Shown piece after piece: positions 34,863-43,159 of a stretch of 64,000 bases of DNA (its first letter is position 1; each line of letters opens with the position of its first letter). The DNA is from a bacterium 1XD42-1 (GTDB lineage: Bacteria; Bacillota; Clostridia; Oscillospirales; Ruminococcaceae). The notes beneath the pieces are model-generated. The model was not told where the DNA came from. It searched no databases and saw nothing but the letters and a program-made list of their open reading frames with translations. A program made the translations under genes and the position numbers. Location: positions 17,790-81,789 of the forward strand of contig RAZJ01000012.1 in assembly GCA_003612625.1 (NCBI GenBank), read 5' to 3'.

Positions 34863-36053
34863 TCACCTCAAAAATTCTTTTGTTAATAAGCCAAGCCGTT
34901 TTACACCTTCTACAATGGCTTCGTCCGCAGGCGTGGAAAAATTCATCCGGAAGGAACGGCAGGGCGTTTCCGGATCTGCTAAAAATGCAATGCCCGGTAC
35001 TACTGCTACGCCCCGTTCTACTGCCTTCTGGCAGAAGCTTGTCATATCAGCCCCTTCCGGCAATGTGCACCATAAGAATAACCCGCCTTCCGGATTGGTA
35101 TGGGCTACTCCGGAAGCAAATTCTTTTTCCATTGTGGAAATCATCAATTCACATTTCCCACGGTAAATCCCTTGCAGCCGGGAAAGATGACTGTCTAAAT
35201 CCCGGGTCGCTAAAAACCGGTAACAAATCATCTGCGACAACATGGTGGTATGCACATCAGCACATTGTTTCCCTACTACCATTTTCGCTAAAATTTCTTT
35301 GGGCGCTATTACATATCCTACCCGCAGGCCCGGCGCTATAATTTTGGAAAAGCTTCCCATATATATGACTGCGCCTTCTGTATCCATGGACTTGATGGAC
35401 GGGATCGTTTCCCCATGGAACCGCAGATCCCCATATGGATTGTCCTCTAAAATCATTACATTATATTTTTGCGCCAGGGCTAAAACGGCTTTCCGCTTTT
35501 CCAGGCTGGTGGTAATGCCAGAAGGATTTTGAAAGTTCGGAATCATGTAAAATAATTTTACATGGGGCTTTTTCATTTCAGCTTCCAGCTTTTCCAGGTT
35601 TACCCCGTCTTCTTCCATTTCTATCCCCACCAGCTTCGCCCGATAGGAACGGAAACAATTCAAACACCCTATAAAAGAAGGATCTTCACATAATACCGTA
35701 TCTCCTGGATTGATTAGGGTTTTCGTTACTAAATCTGCCCCCTGCTGCGCCCCGGAAATAATCATCAGACCTTCATTTTCTGAAATTGATATATCATAAC
35801 GTGTTTTACATAAATTGCGGACGGCTTCCAATAAAAGCGGATACCCTTCTGTTACGCCGTATTGAAGGGCATCTACTGGCTGTTCCTGCAAAATATCTGC
35901 TGTAATTTGTGCAATGTCCCCTATGGGAAAAGCATTTGGCGCTGGATTGCCTGCCGAAAATGCAATTACTTCTGGATTTGATGTTGCTTTGAGAATTTCA
36001 CGGATCATGGAAGGCTGCATGGCTGCCATCCGTTCCGAAATTTCATACTGCAT
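34863..36053 (-). CDS. PLP-dependent class I/II aminotransferase
   Basis: A fold-type I aminotransferase of 396 residues, of the group with 2-aminoadipate (LysN-like) and aromatic aminotransferases related to MocR C-terminal domains. AFSAGNPAPNAFP at 31-43, PNFQNPSGIT around 172-181, the Asp/Tyr pair LEDNPYGDLRF at 202-212, and the Schiff-base Lys237 in MGSFSKIIAPGLRVGY. No N-terminal HTH is present. First gene of an operon with trpS; a role in aromatic amino acid metabolism is suggested by position only. Confidence 0.85.
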   Translation of the reverse strand: MQYEISERMAAMQPSMIREILKATSNPEVIAFSAGNPAPNAFPIGDIAQITADILQEQPVDALQYGVTEGYPLLLEAVRNLCKTRYDISISENEGLMIISGAQQGADLVTKTLINPGDTVLCEDPSFIGCLNCFRSYRAKLVGIEMEEDGVNLEKLEAEMKKPHVKLFYMIPNFQNPSGITTSLEKRKAVLALAQKYNVMILEDNPYGDLRFHGETIPSIKSMDTEGAVIYMGSFSKIIAPGLRVGYVIAPKEILAKMVVGKQCADVHTTMLSQMICYRFLATRDLDSHLSRLQGIYRGKCELMISTMEKEFASGVAHTNPEGGLFLWCTLPEGADMTSFCQKAVERGVAVVPGIAFLADPETPCRSFRMNFSTPADEAIVEGVKRLGLLTKEFLR

Positions 36054-36241
36054 AATAAAAGACCCTTTCCATATTTTTTATTGGATTGCCTATTATTTTA
36101 ACACAGCAAAGTGCAGATTTCAACGGGCTTCCACCTAAAGTAAAATATCAAGTGACTTTTGTCCTTTTTTCTGGTATAATTGGAACAGGAGCTGCCCTGT
36201 TCTATTGCAGCTTTTAAAAAATTTTTGGAGGGATGATATTT

Positions 36242-36919
36242 ATGACTTATGAAGTCAAAGGTGAACCTACCCCTGTGGTCATCTGCAAGCTGAACCCTGA
36301 GGAATCTATGATAACGGAAAAAGGCTCTATGGTCTGGATGAGCCCTAATATGGATATGCAGACTTCAGCAGGCGGTGTGGGAAAAGCCATTGGCCGGATG
36401 TTTTCCGGGGAATCCATGTTCCAAAATATTTATACCGCTAAAGGCGGCCCTGGTATGATTGCATTTGCTTCCAGCTTCCCTGGTACCATCCGCACGGTAC
36501 AAATTACTCCAGATAAACCGGTTATTGCTCAAAAATCCGCTTTTTTAGCTGCTGAACGGGGCGTCGAATTGTCTGTATTTTTCCAGAAAAAACTTGGTGC
36601 AGGCTTTTTTGGCGGGGAAGGCTTTATTATGCAAAAGCTTTCCGGCCATGGAACCGCTTTTTTAGAAATTGACGGGTATGGGGTAGAATATGATTTGGCA
36701 CCCGGTGAAAAAATTGTTGTGGATACCGGGAATTTAGCCATCATGGATGCTACCTGTTCCATTGATATCCAATCTGTCAAAGGTGTAAAAAATGTTTTGT
36801 TCGGCGGCGAAGGGCTTTTCAATACTGTCATCACCGGGCCAGGACATATCCTCCTGCAAACAATGCCTATCAGCGCTTTTGCCGGAGCAATTTCTTCTGC
36901 AATCCCTTCCAAAAGCTAA
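36242..36919 (+). CDS. AIM24/TIGR00266-family protein
   Basis: A 225-residue beta-rich protein of the AIM24 (TIGR00266) family. Recognisable blocks: GSMVWMSPNMDMQT, GGVGKAIGRMFSGESMFQNIY, GEGFIMQKLSGHGTAFLEI (hallmark FxGxGxxF-like region) and LAPGEKIVVDTGNLAIMDATC. No signal peptide or membrane helix. The family role is unknown; bacterial members are often linked to membrane or stress functions. An ATG at 36233 overlaps the RBS TGGAGGG, so the ATG at 36242 is preferred. Own terminator. Confidence 0.85.
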   Translation: MTYEVKGEPTPVVICKLNPEESMITEKGSMVWMSPNMDMQTSAGGVGKAIGRMFSGESMFQNIYTAKGGPGMIAFASSFPGTIRTVQITPDKPVIAQKSAFLAAERGVELSVFFQKKLGAGFFGGEGFIMQKLSGHGTAFLEIDGYGVEYDLAPGEKIVVDTGNLAIMDATCSIDIQSVKGVKNVLFGGEGLFNTVITGPGHILLQTMPISAFAGAISSAIPSKS

Positions 36920-36930
36920 AAAACCCCATA

Positions 36931-36970
36931 AAAAAGCTCCTGGCAAAACACCAGGAGCTTTCTTTATTTT
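36931..36970. terminator. Bidirectional terminator
   Basis: AAAGCTCCTGG / CCAGGAGCTTT, 11-bp perfect stem, 7-nt loop, A and T runs on both sides, between convergent genes. Confidence 0.88.
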
Positions 36971-36980
36971 ATGATTCAGC

Positions 36981-38336
36981 TTAAATTAAAGAGCTCAGGA
37001 ACATTCCGTTGGTATAAGCATTGACATAGCTTTGGTCACGGCCATACATATAGTTGGAATAAGATACCCCTACCGACTGCGGATACAAATTCCGGGAATT
37101 GTTCATGGCATTTACCGTTTTGCCATAAGCATTGCTGGCAATCCCGCTGGCCCCGCCTAAAATCTTTTCTACATCCTGGGGATTCTGCTTCAAAGCCTGG
37201 GACAGTTTGCTTTCATTCACAGAAAGGGCCCCATTCATATCAACGGCAATCCCGATTTTAGATAAAGCGCCGGATTGGAAACGGGTGGTTGCGAAGGAAT
37301 ATGCCAAATCTGAAACGGCTGTGGAAACATCTTTATTCTCATTCAGGAATGATAATGTTTTATTATAGCTGTCTGCAAATTTTTTAATGGCGTCAATCGT
37401 CCGGGAATTATCTACTGTTTTCCTGGAAATCTCTGTGGTACCTTCACCTTTCAGCGTAACATTGATCCGTTCACCGGATAATGTAATGTTATTGCTTTGG
37501 GAAGTCTGGTTTTCTCCGCCATTTACAGAATAAATTGCATCTTTCGCTTCCTGATCTTCTTCCATGCCGATTTTCTCTGCCAGGCTGCCGGAAAATTCAA
37601 CTTCAAACTGGCTCTTGGTGCCTGTTTTATCTGCCTGGAATGTCAGTGTGCTTTGACCATTCTTTTCCGTTACGGAAGCTGTAATCCCTAAATCCCGCCC
37701 ATTGACGGCTGACGCAATTTGTTCATAATAAGATTTATTGTTCTTGGTGCTGTCAAAGTCAAAATTAAAGGTGGATTTCTTACCGTCTGCCCCAGTCAGG
37801 GTTAAGGTCGTTTTCCCGGCTAAAGTATTCCCCGTGGATTTTACTGCCGAAGAAGTATAGGACTGGGCCTGAGCGGTCTGTGTTACGTTCAGCTTGTAAC
37901 TATTGGTGGAGGCCGCCATATCGCTTGTTACAGAAGCAACGTCTGAATTGCTGCTGCCGTAGCCAGTAGGACGGAAAACACTGTTGCTGCTGAATGCTTT
38001 CAATGCAGAAGAAGCCGATTTCAAATTACTGAATACGGAATTAAAATCGGAATAGAAAGCTTTGGAATTGCTTTCCTGTTTGGCAATCGCATTTAAAGAA
38101 TCTTTGATGCTGGAATAGCTGCCGGAATAATATTTCTCTAACAGGCTGTAATTGATACCGCCATAGTTAGGAACCATATTGCTCCAAGAATTCCTCTGGC
38201 TGGAGCCGAAAAGACTGCTGGAACCAAACAGGCTGTTGGTGGAGCCAAAGTTCCCGTAACTGCTTCCATAGCTGCCGCCAAACAAGGAGGAATACATACT
38301 GTAATTCAAATAGCTGCTAATGCCGTACGTCATCAT
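36981..38336 (-). CDS. FliD-like (flagellar cap) protein with Ser/Gly/Tyr-rich N-terminus
   Basis: About 451 residues. The first 60 are unusually rich in Ser, Gly, Tyr and Phe (repeated SLFGSS). Then come FliD N-domain features (FNSVFSNLKSASSALKAF, SYKLNVTQTAQAQSYTSS) and FliD C-domain features (IDAIKKFADSYNKTLSFLNEN, GIAVDMNGALSVNESKLSQAL then QNPQDVEKILGG). These match the order of flagellar hook-associated protein 2, but the usual N-terminal export/coiled-coil segment differs. No flagellin, hook or export genes are in the window. The ATG at 38336 is 6 nt after AAGGAG. It may cap a filament encoded elsewhere or have another surface role. Confidence 0.7.
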   Translation of the reverse strand: MMTYGISSYLNYSMYSSLFGGSYGSSYGNFGSTNSLFGSSSLFGSSQRNSWSNMVPNYGGINYSLLEKYYSGSYSSIKDSLNAIAKQESNSKAFYSDFNSVFSNLKSASSALKAFSSNSVFRPTGYGSSNSDVASVTSDMAASTNSYKLNVTQTAQAQSYTSSAVKSTGNTLAGKTTLTLTGADGKKSTFNFDFDSTKNNKSYYEQIASAVNGRDLGITASVTEKNGQSTLTFQADKTGTKSQFEVEFSGSLAEKIGMEEDQEAKDAIYSVNGGENQTSQSNNITLSGERINVTLKGEGTTEISRKTVDNSRTIDAIKKFADSYNKTLSFLNENKDVSTAVSDLAYSFATTRFQSGALSKIGIAVDMNGALSVNESKLSQALKQNPQDVEKILGGASGIASNAYGKTVNAMNNSRNLYPQSVGVSYSNYMYGRDQSYVNAYTNGMFLSSLI

Positions 38337-38459
38337 TTTCATCTCCTTATTTTAAATTCTAAAAAAATCAATCGTCTGACGATATACCTTCCCTATATCC
38401 TTAATCGGCACTTTTGGCAATTTCTTAACCACAAATATGAAATTTTTATGGGGGAAATT

Positions 38460-39248
38460 TTACATCCCTTTTGCTTTGTTGGAACAGGCTTCCATGGCTT
38501 CCAGCACCGCGCTGCGGAACCCACGGGCTTCTAATGCCCGTACCGCCTCAATCGTTGTCCCCCCCGGAGAACAGACCATATCTTTCAATGCCCCCGGATG
38601 CAGCCCCGTTTCCAATACCATTTTGGCACTGCCCAGCACAGCCTGTGCCGCAAATTCATACGCCATGTCACGGGGCATCCCGTCCCGGACTGCCCCGTCC
38701 GCCAATGCTTCAATAAATATATACACATAAGCCGGTGAGCTGCCGCTGACCGACACTACCGCATCCATTAACCGTTCCGGAATAATGGTGCATTTCCCAA
38801 AGCTGCGCAGTAAACTGCACACATATTCCAATTCTTCCGGGGCAACAAACTGGTTATGACAAACGGCAGTCATGCCTTCCCCTACCATGGCTGGCGTATT
38901 CGGCATGGTCCGGATGATTTTTACATCTTTCCCGAAAGCTGCCGTTAACTTTTCTAAAGTCCATCCCGGCGCTATGGTAACAATACAAGTCTTTTCTGTT
39001 ACAACTGGTGAAATGCTGGTGATAACTTCCTGATAAAACTGGGGCTTTATGGAAAGAAATACAATATCACAACCGGCAGCCTGTACATTATCTGTTGTAA
39101 CCTGTACCCCCAATGCCTTTGCTGCATCCCTGGCTTTATCTGACAGATCCGCTGCCAGAATATCTTCTTTCCGGCCTGCGCCAGAAGCCAAAATGCCTTT
39201 CATAATGGCTTTTCCCATATTGCCTGCACCAATAAAACCTATTTTCAT
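38460..39248 (-). CDS. proC: Pyrroline-5-carboxylate reductase
   Basis: Last step of proline synthesis, NAD(P)H-dependent; 262 residues. KIGFIGAGNMGKAIMKG is the nucleotide-binding N-terminus, IRTMPNTPAMVGEGMT the family block, and the C-terminus has DMVCSPGGTTIEAVRALEARGFR. The frame is open 34 codons upstream, but the ATG at 39248 follows GGAGGG and gives the canonical start. Monocistronic; divergent from an XRE regulator. Confidence 0.95.
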   Translation of the reverse strand: MKIGFIGAGNMGKAIMKGILASGAGRKEDILAADLSDKARDAAKALGVQVTTDNVQAAGCDIVFLSIKPQFYQEVITSISPVVTEKTCIVTIAPGWTLEKLTAAFGKDVKIIRTMPNTPAMVGEGMTAVCHNQFVAPEELEYVCSLLRSFGKCTIIPERLMDAVVSVSGSSPAYVYIFIEALADGAVRDGMPRDMAYEFAAQAVLGSAKMVLETGLHPGALKDMVCSPGGTTIEAVRALEARGFRSAVLEAMEACSNKAKGM

Positions 39249-39553
39249 AAGCCTTTCCCTCCGTTTTCTTCCTTGCAAATTTTTTATGCGGCCTTTTTTA
39301 TCATACCGATAAGGAATATTCCTGTCAACGGATTCCGGTATTTTATACAAAAAATCTTCCTGCTAAAAAAGAAAGATATCTTTTATATTCTTTTTTGTAA
39401 ATTTTAAATAATCACAAATGATATTTTATAATTCAACTTATAAGAGTAAAATGATAAAAGTGGATGGAACTAGGCGCGTTTTTAACAGGATACAGACCAG
39501 CAGCTTATTATAACAGGCTGTTATATTGAGAATCAAAGGAAGTGGGGCAATTT
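39249..39553. other. Divergent intergenic region proC / XRE regulator
   Basis: 305 bp, AT-rich, no gene. It holds the divergent promoters (not resolved) and, on the regulator side, the 17-bp palindrome described separately; a single half-site-like TTAACAGG lies near 39482-39489. Confidence 0.5.
39509..39525. promoter_or_regulatory. Perfect palindrome, candidate XRE operator
   Basis: TATAACAG-G-CTGTTATA, a perfect 8+1+8 palindrome, 28 bp before the XRE gene start. Its phage-repressor-like size fits an HTH_3 dimer and suggests autoregulation. Confidence 0.6.
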
Positions 39554-39880
39554 ATGGTTGCCGGAAGAATCCGGGAATTACGTGAAATGCAAAACCTTTC
39601 ACAGGCTGAATTAGGCAAAAAGCTAGGAATTACGCGCTCAAGCGTCAACGCATGGGAAATGGGGGTAAATCTGCCGTCTACCCATTATTTAATTGAACTG
39701 TCACGGATTTTCCGTGTTACAACAGATTATATTCTTGGGCTGTCCGCTAATGATGTCATTATTTTGGATGGGCTTTCCCAGGAAGAAAAAAGTATTTTGC
39801 AAAGCCTCGTTTGTTATTTCCGTATGAAAGAACCAAAACCTTTCCTGGAATATGAGCTGGCCTGTGAAAAAAAGAATTAA
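39554..39880 (+). CDS. Small XRE-family transcriptional regulator
   Basis: A 108-residue HTH_3 protein: IRELREMQNLSQAELGKKLG, ITRSSVNAWEMGVNLPSTHYL and IFRVTTDYILGLS form the classic five-helix domain in residues 5-65; a short helical tail (LSQEEKSILQSLVCYFRM) likely dimerises. A GTG at 39542 is in frame, but overlaps the AAAGGAAG sequence; the ATG at 39554 is preferred. The palindrome upstream suggests self-control. Genes it might regulate include proC (divergent) or fapA downstream; not shown by the sequence. Confidence 0.87.
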   Translation: MVAGRIRELREMQNLSQAELGKKLGITRSSVNAWEMGVNLPSTHYLIELSRIFRVTTDYILGLSANDVIILDGLSQEEKSILQSLVCYFRMKEPKPFLEYELACEKKN

Positions 39881-39939
39881 AAAGAAATATTTTTCCGCTT
39901 TTTGACATCAAAAGAATACATATTTTTCAACTTGGGATA

Positions 39940-39968
39940 TATACATTGGTGAAAAAATTTGATATAAT
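39940..39968 (+). promoter_or_regulatory. Promoter of the FapA/DUF342 gene
   Basis: TATACA (39940-39945), 17 bp, TATAAT (39963-39968), giving a leader of about 125 nt before the start codon at 40100. Confidence 0.55.
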
Positions 39969-39986
39969 GAATAGCAAGATAAGTGT

Positions 39987-40097
39987 GGTATGGTTAGATG
40001 CCCTGTATTCCGATCCAGTTGAAAGCCTAACAATTGGAAAGGAATCAGGTACCTTTTGCCCAAATCGAAAATATAATCCTTTTGAAGGGGGTGGCAA
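39987..40097 (+). promoter_or_regulatory. Structured 5' leader, candidate cis-regulatory RNA
   Basis: Nested helices can be drawn: GGTA/TACC (39987-39990 with 40050-40053), CCTG/CAGG and ATTCC/GGAAT (40002-40011 with 40041-40049, one bulge), and CCAGTTG/CAATTGG (40015-40021 with 40031-40037). The apical loop CTAA (40027-40030) can pair with upstream TTAG (39994-39997) as a pseudoknot. TTGCC at 40056-40060 can pair with GGCAA between the RBS and start codon. I recognise no named riboswitch class. Confidence 0.4.
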
Positions 40098-40099
40098 GT

Positions 40100-41920
40100 A
40101 TGGCGGAATCCCAAAAAACAATAGATGAATCTACGGCAGAACCAGAATCTCAAAGTATGTTAATGCGCCTTGTGGTTATGGCGAAACGGAAAATGGCCCA
40201 GCGGGAAGCGGATGAAGCGGAAAGAGCCCAGGAAGAGCTTGAACAGCGGAAGTTTGAATCCCGTGTTGCCCGCTTTGAGCGAAGCGAAGCAGAAGAAGCC
40301 AAAAAAGCTTCAAAAGCAGAAGCCGCAGCCAAAATGGGAAAAAACAACCCTTTATACATATTAAAGCAAAAATATACCAACCAATCAGTGAATCCTCAAT
40401 ACGATGCTCTTTATTCCGACTTTATGCTGGGAAACAAAGAGCCTATTGCTGATGAACGGCGGTGCCTCCAGTCCATGCAGCGGATGGCGCAGCAAACTTT
40501 GCAGGCCTTAAACGCTCAGGAAGAAGCCCTCCGCAGAGATCCGGAAAAAACTCTGGAACCAATGCCTGCCCGATTTTATGTCCAGTCCACTGGCAATCAA
40601 ATGCGGGCCTGGGGATTTGTATTTGCGCCTGTTTATGGCGGCGCACCTGTTACAGAAGAATTGATCCGTTCTGAATTGGCAAAGCTTAATATCGTTTATG
40701 GTGTTGATGACGCATCAATTGCTGAAATTGTCTTAAAACGGCAATATTTTATGCTGTTTCCTGTGGCCTTAGGAAAAGCGCCTGTAAATGGCAGGGATGG
40801 CCGGATTGAGGAATATTTTCTTCGGAAATCCAGCTTCCGTCCTCAGGACAACGATGACGGAAGCGTTGACTATAAAAATTTAGGCTGGATTCAAAATGTA
40901 GAAGCCGGAAGCACAATTTGCGATATTATCCCTCCTACGGAAGCAGTGGACGGGATCAATATTCAAGGTATCGCTGTCCCTGGCCGTGACGGAAAAGCTC
41001 CTATCCCGCCAAAAGGGAAAAATACCGAGATTACAGAGGACGGACTGCGGCTCATTGCTTCTGTCAGCGGCCAGGTGGAATTTAACCGCAACCAGTTTAA
41101 TGTTGAACAGCTTCTGACCATCCGTGGAGATGTGGACAGCTCCACAGGAAATATTGATATATTAGGGAATGTTGTCATTACCGGCAATGTCCGTGATGGG
41201 TTCATTGTCAAAGCAACCGGAGATATTACCATTAAAGGACAAGTCGAAGGTGCTATTATCATAGCTGGCGGCAATGTCCAGATCGGCATGGGCATGAATG
41301 GCGGCTTAACCGGCAATCTGGAGGCGGTCGGGGACATCCGGACAAAATATTTGGAAAACTGCACCGCCCATGCCGGAGGCTGCGTCTATTCCGACAGCAT
41401 CGTCAATTCCAGCGTATCCAGCGATCAGGATATTGATATTACTTTCGGGCTGGGGGCTATTATCGGCGGCACCATTATGGCTGCCCATTCCATCAGTGCC
41501 AAGCTGATTGGAAACAAATCTAACCGTACTACCGCTATTATTCTTGGAGGTACTCCAGGGGTACTGAAAGAGAAAAGTGAAACAGAAGCTGAACTGAATC
41601 AGATTAACGTTTCCATTGCAGAACTCCGTAAAAACCTGGATTATTTGTCCAAGGCTAAAACTTTAACACCGGAATATAAGAAAATGCAAAACAGCTTTAA
41701 ATTAAAGCTTTCTACGGAAAATATCCGTCTGGCAAAGCTCAAAAAACGCCTTGATGAAATCCAGGCCAACTTAAATCCTGAAAACTGCCGGTTAAACTGC
41801 AAAACCATTTACCCCATTACGCAAATTACCATCGGCAGTGCTACCCGGATTATCCGTGAGCCTTCCAATAACTGTTGTGTGTTCTATGCCCACGGCGAAG
41901 TGTGTCTCGGCTCGATTTAA
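40100..41920 (+). CDS. FapA/DUF342-family protein
   Basis: A 606-residue cytoplasmic protein. N-terminal 120 residues form a highly charged, Ala/Glu/Lys-rich probable coiled coil (RKMAQREADEAERAQEELEQ). The DUF342 (FapA) core follows: PVNGRDGRIEEYF, IPPTEAVDGINIQGIAVPGRDGK, and then a right-handed beta-helix of polymer-like repeats (GDVDSSTGNIDILGNVVI; GDITIKGQVEGAIIIAGGN). A C-terminal coiled coil ends the protein (LKLSTENIRLAKLKKRLDEI). FapA in Vibrio affects polar flagellation; many Firmicute homologues lack a known role. The frame is open from 40034, but the ATG at 40100 follows GAAGGGGGTG. Neighbours are CheY/CheX-like genes. Confidence 0.85.
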   Translation: MAESQKTIDESTAEPESQSMLMRLVVMAKRKMAQREADEAERAQEELEQRKFESRVARFERSEAEEAKKASKAEAAAKMGKNNPLYILKQKYTNQSVNPQYDALYSDFMLGNKEPIADERRCLQSMQRMAQQTLQALNAQEEALRRDPEKTLEPMPARFYVQSTGNQMRAWGFVFAPVYGGAPVTEELIRSELAKLNIVYGVDDASIAEIVLKRQYFMLFPVALGKAPVNGRDGRIEEYFLRKSSFRPQDNDDGSVDYKNLGWIQNVEAGSTICDIIPPTEAVDGINIQGIAVPGRDGKAPIPPKGKNTEITEDGLRLIASVSGQVEFNRNQFNVEQLLTIRGDVDSSTGNIDILGNVVITGNVRDGFIVKATGDITIKGQVEGAIIIAGGNVQIGMGMNGGLTGNLEAVGDIRTKYLENCTAHAGGCVYSDSIVNSSVSSDQDIDITFGLGAIIGGTIMAAHSISAKLIGNKSNRTTAIILGGTPGVLKEKSETEAELNQINVSIAELRKNLDYLSKAKTLTPEYKKMQNSFKLKLSTENIRLAKLKKRLDEIQANLNPENCRLNCKTIYPITQITIGSATRIIREPSNNCCVFYAHGEVCLGSI

Positions 41921-41951
41921 TCCGGTCCTTTTCCCAGAAACAAAAATGTGG

Positions 41952-41988
41952 AAAAAGCTGCTGTGCATTAGTGCACAGCAGCTTTTTT
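41952..41988. terminator. Terminator after the FapA gene
   Basis: AAAAGCTGCTGTGCA / TGCACAGCAGCTTTT, 15-bp perfect stem with a TTAG loop, T6 on the plus strand and A5 on the other side; may also serve the convergent cheY-like gene. Confidence 0.92.
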
Positions 41989-42046
41989 ATATCGCTTTTA
42001 TTTTTGGAGTTTTTTATTTCTCCCTGTTTTCCACACCTTTTTCAGT

Positions 42047-42421
42047 TTAAGCATTTTCTTCTTCAAAAACTTTGGAAAGTGCTTCCAATAACAGGGCTTT
42101 TTCAATGGGCTTAAATAAGAACCCTTTTGCTCCAATTTCAGTTGCACGGGTCATGGTATCATCATAAGCCAATGAACTGACTACAATAATTTTGGCATCA
42201 GGATGTACTTTTAAAATTTCCGCAGAGGCTTCAAACCCGTCAATCCCTGGCAGAACAATATCCATTGTTACTACATCAGGCATGCATTGGTCATAACAGG
42301 CTACCGCTCCTTCTCCATCCTTACTGTAACCAACGACTTCGAATTCTGACTTATTCAGAAAGAATTTGATTTCTTCGTACATAAACTTGGAGTCATCTAC
42401 CACCATGACTTTCTTCCCCAT
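42047..42421 (-). CDS. CheY-like single-domain response regulator
   Basis: A 124-residue receiver domain without an output domain. Acidic pair Asp9/Asp10 (VMVVDDSKFM), phosphoacceptor Asp54 (VVTMDIVLPGIDG), the Ser switch in VVSSLAY and Lys in GFLFKPIE are all in place. An ATG at 42421 is chosen over a TTG two codons upstream. It follows the CheX-like gene by 36 nt: together they look like a phosphorylation/dephosphorylation pair. No chemotaxis kinase (CheA) is in the window, so the phosphodonor is elsewhere or absent. Confidence 0.9.
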   Translation of the reverse strand: MGKKVMVVDDSKFMYEEIKFFLNKSEFEVVGYSKDGEGAVACYDQCMPDVVTMDIVLPGIDGFEASAEILKVHPDAKIIVVSSLAYDDTMTRATEIGAKGFLFKPIEKALLLEALSKVFEEENA

Positions 42422-42457
42422 GATCAATTCCCCTCTTAATTGTTTTTCCTTTCCAAA

Positions 42458-42919
42458 TTACTGCTTCTCTGGATACCGACCTTCTACTTGGAAATTCCCC
42501 GCTATGCTTTTATAGGATACTTCCAGCATGCCGCCGGGACAGTCATCCACTACATAAAAGCCGCGGTAATATTCCGGAATGCCGATACGAGCCGATCCAT
42601 TGGTTAAACGGTTGATTTTAGAAATAACATGTCCACAGAGAATATTAAAATATTCTTTGACATATACTTCCTCCATTTCCGAATCCTCAACAGGCCGGCG
42701 GGCCATTTTTTCTGCGATATACCGAAGCAGCCGTGTCTGCGCATGGCAGACTACTTTAATTTGAAAGCTCCCAGTGGTTGCTGTATATAAAGATGCTATA
42801 TCGTCATCTTCTTCTAATAAGGAACTTGGTGCCCGTTCCAAATCAATTCCCGCTAGACGCTTTGTAATATCACGTACCGCATCATCCAATATCTTTTGAA
42901 TATCAATTTCACTTTCCAA
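42458..42919 (-). CDS. CheX/CheC-like phosphatase domain protein
   Basis: A 153-residue protein with the CheX signature E-x2-N: Glu89 and Asn92 in VKEYFNILCGHVISKINR, the residues that attack phospho-CheY in known CheX/CheC. The remaining sequence fits the single-domain CheX fold. The TTG start at 42919 is favoured by frame; GGGGGG lies 12 nt upstream, and an out-of-frame ATG nearer to it (42930) would give only a 24-residue peptide. It likely dephosphorylates the CheY-like product downstream, by analogy. Confidence 0.75.
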   Translation of the reverse strand: MESEIDIQKILDDAVRDITKRLAGIDLERAPSSLLEEDDDIASLYTATTGSFQIKVVCHAQTRLLRYIAEKMARRPVEDSEMEEVYVKEYFNILCGHVISKINRLTNGSARIGIPEYYRGFYVVDDCPGGMLEVSYKSIAGNFQVEGRYPEKQ

Positions 42920-43159
42920 GGTCGCATGTTCCCCCCTTTGCTATCCTTGGTGGTTTTCTCCAGAATAGCCTGGCTGTCAGCAAATATTTTTTTATATTTA
43001 TCTATGATTTGCTGTCCAATCATGGAAGCCCACCCAAGAAATCCATCGTTCCATAAAGGTGTCCAAAAATGCCCTGCCCTTATTGTATCATACATAAAGG
43101 GTTAATACAATGACCATGTTCCACAAAAATTTCCTTTCCTTTCCTATCCCAGCCTTCTT

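Noticed and set aside
34814..35341. 175-codon plus-strand frame within trpS and the aminotransferase gene
   Set aside because: Antisense shadow of secure genes; no RBS or promoter.
42853..43095. 80-codon minus-strand frame overlapping the start of the CheX-like gene
   Set aside because: Overlaps in a different frame; no good RBS at its own start and no family resemblance. An ATG within it near 42930 may only add translational coupling.
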